Source: Microbacterium sp. SORGH_AS_0862
GTDB taxonomy: Bacteria > Actinomycetota > Actinomycetes > Actinomycetales > Microbacteriaceae
Direction: 5' to 3'
Length of the DNA stretch: 64,000 nucleotides
Assembly (NCBI RefSeq): GCF_030818795.1
Contig: NZ_JAUTAY010000001.1
Coordinates: 2,170,001-2,234,000 of the forward strand
A program made the translations under genes and the position numbers. The notes below the pieces were generated by a model. The model was not told the origin of the DNA and did not search any database. It saw only the letters and a program-made list of their open reading frames with translations. Position 1 is the first letter of the stretch; the number at the start of each line of letters is the position of its first letter. Positions 61,200-64,000 of the stretch are shown here, piece by piece.

Positions 61200-62160
61200 G
61201 TGGCCAGTAAGACCAAGAAGAAGCGACCCGGCGTCTCGGGCAACCCCCAGAAGGCGCGCGCGCAGGTCGGTCCGCGCCCGGTGCGGCGCACAGGCGCGGG
61301 GGATTGGATCGAGGGTGCGCGGCTCCGCACGCTCCCGCTCGCCGTCTCCCCGGTGCTGCTGGGGACGGGGGCGGCGCTCGTGATCGACAACGCCCTGCAC
61401 TGGCTGCTCGCGCTCGGATGTCTTGCCGTCGCCGTCCTCCTGCAGATCGGCGTGAACTTCGCCAACGACTACAGCGACGGCGTGCGCGGCACGGATGACT
61501 TCCGCGTCGGACCGGCTCGTCTGACGGGGAGCCGGCAAGGCGAAGCCGCGCACCGTGCTGATCGTCGCGCTGACCTTCTTCGCCCTGGCCGCGCTTGCGG
61601 GGCTCGCGCTCACCATCCGCACCCAGCAGTGGTGGTTCCTGGCCGTGGGAGCCGTCTGCATCATCGGTGCGTGGTTCTACACCGGCGGCAAGCGGCCCTA
61701 CGGATACGCGGGGCTCGGCGAGGTCGTCGTCTTCGTGTTCTTCGGCCTCGTCGCGACCCTCGGCACGACCTGGGTGCAGGTGCAGGCGCTGCCGCAGGAG
61801 GCCTGGTTCGGCGCGGTCGCCGCGGGCCTGTTCGCCTGCGCCGTGCTGCTCGCCAACAACCTGCGCGACATCGAGCCCGACAAGAAGGCCGGCAAGAAGA
61901 CGCTGAGCGTGCGAATCGGCAAGCGGGCGACGCAGGTGCTGTTCACCGTGATCGTGCTCGTGCCCTTCGCGATCTCGATCTTCCTGGCGCTGTTCTACCC
62001 GCCCGCGTGGCTCACGCTGCTCGTGCTGCTGCTGGTGCTTCCCGCGGTGCTGATCGTGTGGACGTATCGCGAGCCGAAGGAGCTGGTGGTCGCGCTGAGT
62101 CTCACCTCGCTCGGCTCGCTGGCCTACGCGGCGCTGGTCTTCTGGGCTCTCCACGGCTGA
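61200..62160 (+). pseudogene. menA: 1,4-dihydroxy-2-naphthoate polyprenyltransferase, frameshifted
   Basis: A membrane prenyltransferase joining the isoprenoid tail to DHNA. The first aspartate motif is [15 protein letters not shown] and the second [15 protein letters not shown]; eight or so helices. The frame breaks at 61533-61534: the sequence reads LTGSRQGEA where [12 protein letters not shown] is expected, restored by removing one C. Corrected length 319 residues. The GTG start follows TAGGAT (61186-61191) by 8 nt. DHNA polyprenylation is essential for menaquinone, so a real lesion would be costly. Confidence 0.85.
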
Positions 62161-62173
62161 GCGGCGGACGACC

Positions 62174-62493
62174 ATGGTCTTCGTCGCGGACACCGATCCG
62201 GCTCGCCTCGACCGCGCCTGGATCTGGCGGATGCTCTCGAGCGAGGTGTACTGGCATCGGTGGCGTTCGTCAATGACGCGTACCTTGCGGACGTGGTCGT
62301 CGATCCCGCCGCACGCGGCGCCGGCGCCGGCAAGCTCCTCGTGCGCACCATGATCGACGAAGGTCCCGGTGCCGAGTTCCGCTGGACGCTGTTCACCGGC
62401 GACGCGCACGGCCTGTATCGGCAGTTCGGTTTCGACACCCCCGACGAGACGGCGATGGTCCGCCCCGGAACGCGGCGGGTGCGCGAGGGCTGA
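62174..62493 (+). pseudogene. GNAT acetyltransferase remnant with internal deletion
   Basis: The N-terminus ([26 protein letters not shown]) and the C-terminal half (AYLADVVVDPAARGAGAGKLLVRTM and HGLYRQFGFDTPDET) both belong to one common GNAT type, but they are in different frames. Roughly 30 residues expected between YWHRW and the [12 protein letters not shown] strand are absent. The remaining frame from GTG 62260 could make a 77-residue fragment that keeps the acetyl-CoA loop but lacks the first strands. Probably a decayed gene. Confidence 0.65.
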
Positions 62494-62497
62494 GGGC

Positions 62498-62764
62498 TCA
62501 GTCCCCGGATGCGGCGTCTTCGGCCTCGGCGTCGTCGGCACCGAGCGGGCGGCGCGGCTCGCGGGGCTTGCCGAGATCGGCCGTCGCCTCCGCCAGGGGC
62601 CGGCGCAGGAAGAGGATGGACAGGCTCAGCCCGATCAGCGCGGCGAAGATGGCCGCGAGCCAGTACAGCTCCTGGAACACGGGCAAGAGCATGAGGATCG
62701 CGAACGGCACGAGGAACGCGAGAACGCGCAGCACTGAATAGACGATCGCGGGACGGGCCTTCAC
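62498..62764 (-). CDS. DUF4229-like small membrane protein
   Basis: An 88-residue protein with two helices (about 8-28 and 33-52) and a polar acidic tail. The layout and place between menA and menD match the actinobacterial DUF4229 family. The GTG is 6 nt after TAGGAT (62771-62776), a leaderless start. Role unknown. Confidence 0.72.
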   Translation of the reverse strand: MKARPAIVYSVLRVLAFLVPFAILMLLPVFQELYWLAAIFAALIGLSLSILFLRRPLAEATADLGKPREPRRPLGADDAEAEDAASGD

Positions 62765-62834
62765 CCCCTCATCCTACGCGTCGGGTGCCTGCGCTCTCGG
62801 GGCCCGTGCAGGCCACGCGGCCTAGGATGGGGGA

Positions 62835-63212
62835 ATGGTCCGGCTCCTGCTCATTCTGGCGCTGGTTGCCGTCGTCTTCTGGGTCTACACGGTCGTGGAC
62901 TGCGCGGTGCAACCGGCCACGCGTCACCGCGGCGTCAGCAAGGGCACCTGGATGGTCATCGTGATCCTGCTGCCCGTCGTCGGCGGCATCCTGTGGTTCG
63001 TGACCGGGCGCGCGCGCAAGAACGCGGCACCGGTGCGGCGGGCACCCGACGACGATCCGGACTTCCTCCGCACGATCGGCTCGATCAGCGACCAGGACGA
63101 GCGCATCCGCCGTCTCGAGGAGGAGCTCGCCCAGCTCGACTCCGACGACCAGGCGCCCGGTGCGCCGGAGCGGCCCGCGCCGCATCGGCCCGACGAGGAC
63201 GAGCCGCGCTGA
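62835..63212 (+). CDS. PLDc_N-domain membrane protein
   Basis: A 125-residue protein. Two helices separated by a short loop, VYTVVDCAVQPATRHRGVSKGTWMVIVILLP, match the N-terminal domain of cardiolipin synthase-like proteins (PLDc_N), here without the phospholipase part, followed by a charged coiled tail. The ATG is 6 nt after TAGGAT (62823-62828). The menD start is 1 nt after its stop, so they are co-transcribed. Confidence 0.85.
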   Translation: MVRLLLILALVAVVFWVYTVVDCAVQPATRHRGVSKGTWMVIVILLPVVGGILWFVTGRARKNAAPVRRAPDDDPDFLRTIGSISDQDERIRRLEEELAQLDSDDQAPGAPERPAPHRPDEDEPR

Positions 63213-63213
63213 G

Positions 63214-64000
63214 ATGACGACGCCCGAAGACGCCGGTCGCGCGCCGGCGACGGATGCGGCTGCGGCCCTGCTCGCGCAGCTGATGGAACGCGGCGTCGAG
63301 CACATCGTGGTGAGCCCCGGTTCGCGGTCGCAGGCGCTCGCGCTGGTCGCCGCCGCCGCAGAGACATCGGGACGCGTGCGGGTGCACGTGCGCATCGACG
63401 AGCGGGTCGCGGGTTTCACCGCCCTCGGGATCGGACGAGAATCCGGTGTCCCCGCGGCTGTGGTGTGCACGTCCGGAACCGCCGTCGCGAACCTCATGCC
63501 TGCCGCGCTCGAGGCGCATCACGCGGGCGTCCCGCTGCTGCTGCTCACCGCCGACCGACCGCCGGAGCTGCGCGGCGTCGGGGCGAACCAGACCACACGG
63601 CAACCGGGGCTGTTCCATCCCGCCACCCGCCTCGACATCGACGCTCCGGTGCCCGACGCGATCGACGCGGACGGTTCGTCCGAGCAGAGCCGCATGTTCC
63701 GCCGGCTCGCCGATGACGCGTTCGACGCCGCTCTGGGCGCCGGCACGCGCCCCGCCGGTCCCGTGCACGTCAACCTGCCCGTCCGTGAGCCTCTGGCAGG
63801 CGCTCTTCCCGCCTGGTTCGCCGTCTCCGGCGCTGACGAGTCGGCTGGCTCGCAGGAGGAGGAGCCCGCATCCGGAGCGCTCTATCAGGGCGGCGGCGGA
63901 ATCGGTGAGTCCGACGTCCCCGCGGAGCCCGGAGCCGCTCCGCTGCTGCTGGCGCAGGGGCCGCGTACGGTCGTGATCGCGGGAGCGGATGCGGGAGCCG
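63214..64000 (+). CDS. menD: SEPHCHC synthase MenD, 5' part
   Basis: The first 262 codons of a thiamine-diphosphate enzyme of menaquinone synthesis, cut by the right edge. HIVVSPGSRSQALALV and HVRIDERVAGFTALGIG carry the MenD substrate and ThDP-activating glutamate motifs, and VVCTSGTAVANLMPAALEAHHAGVPLLLLTADRPPELRG is typical. The ATG is 1 nt after the preceding stop. The Glu/Ser-rich insert near residue 210 is probably a linker. Confidence 0.93.
   Translation, partial: MTTPEDAGRAPATDAAAALLAQLMERGVEHIVVSPGSRSQALALVAAAAETSGRVRVHVRIDERVAGFTALGIGRESGVPAAVVCTSGTAVANLMPAALEAHHAGVPLLLLTADRPPELRGVGANQTTRQPGLFHPATRLDIDAPVPDAIDADGSSEQSRMFRRLADDAFDAALGAGTRPAGPVHVNLPVREPLAGALPAWFAVSGADESAGSQEEEPASGALYQGGGGIGESDVPAEPGAAPLLLAQGPRTVVIAGADAGA

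Overview
The window is about 70% GC and almost fully coding. It reads as chromosomal DNA of a high-GC actinobacterium of the Microbacteriaceae, most likely Microbacterium or a close relative. Supporting evidence: two F420-type luciferase-like oxidoreductases, menaquinone genes, a 32-residue bS22 ribosomal protein beside a BldC/excisionase-like regulator, an ECF41 sigma factor, System II cytochrome c maturation, and many genes whose -10 box ends only 6-8 nt before the start codon (leaderless mRNAs). The genus call is inference; no rRNA, tRNA, CRISPR, prophage or insertion sequence was seen.

Layout. 0-5 kb: an ABC-2 exporter (left edge), a divergent ECF41 sigma/NAD(P)-epimerase pair with matching promoters, an AlkA-like glycosylase and an orphan winged-helix regulator. 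5.2-13.4 kb: a LacI-controlled sugar locus (lipoprotein, two permeases, GH31 alpha-xylosidase, GH1 beta-glucosidase) whose enzymes fit xyloglucan oligosaccharides; the second permease gene is frameshifted. 13.4-25.2 kb: small proteins, a Nudix hydrolase, SbcD-SbcC, an MFS exporter, a nucleosidase, an aldo/keto reductase, a PPTase-like protein and NAD+ synthetase. 25.3-34.3 kb: a TM0106-type nuclease-helicase, CorA behind a structured leader, Upp, TadA, an LLM oxidoreductase, an alpha/beta hydrolase and ProC. 34.3-39.5 kb: Trk potassium uptake, ArsR, a BldC-like regulator, bS22, small redox proteins and MscS.

39.7-45.4 kb: a four-gene ABC importer operon with every junction overlapping, flanked by two copies of a palindromic repeat, then an archaeal-type AspRS. 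45.5-51.6 kb: DedA, a histidine phosphatase and the TlpA-CcdA-ResB-CcsB System II operon. 51.8-57.3 kb: a TetR-controlled pair made of a YhgE/Pip-type protein and an MMPL/RND transporter with a C-terminal ABC-ATPase-like domain that lacks Walker A. 57.3-64 kb: the menaquinone cluster (menC, LLM, menB, menE, menA, DUF4229-like, PLDc_N, menD partial); menE, menA and a neighbouring GNAT gene are broken in this sequence.

Strongest second-look items: the octamer GGATGCGG, which recurs on both strands at roughly fifteen times chance; a corA leader with a small ORF and mutually exclusive helices that can hide the Shine-Dalgarno site; the MMPL-ABC-like fusion; a two-copy palindromic element; stem-loops placed just after solute-binding-protein genes; and the run of single-base insertions.
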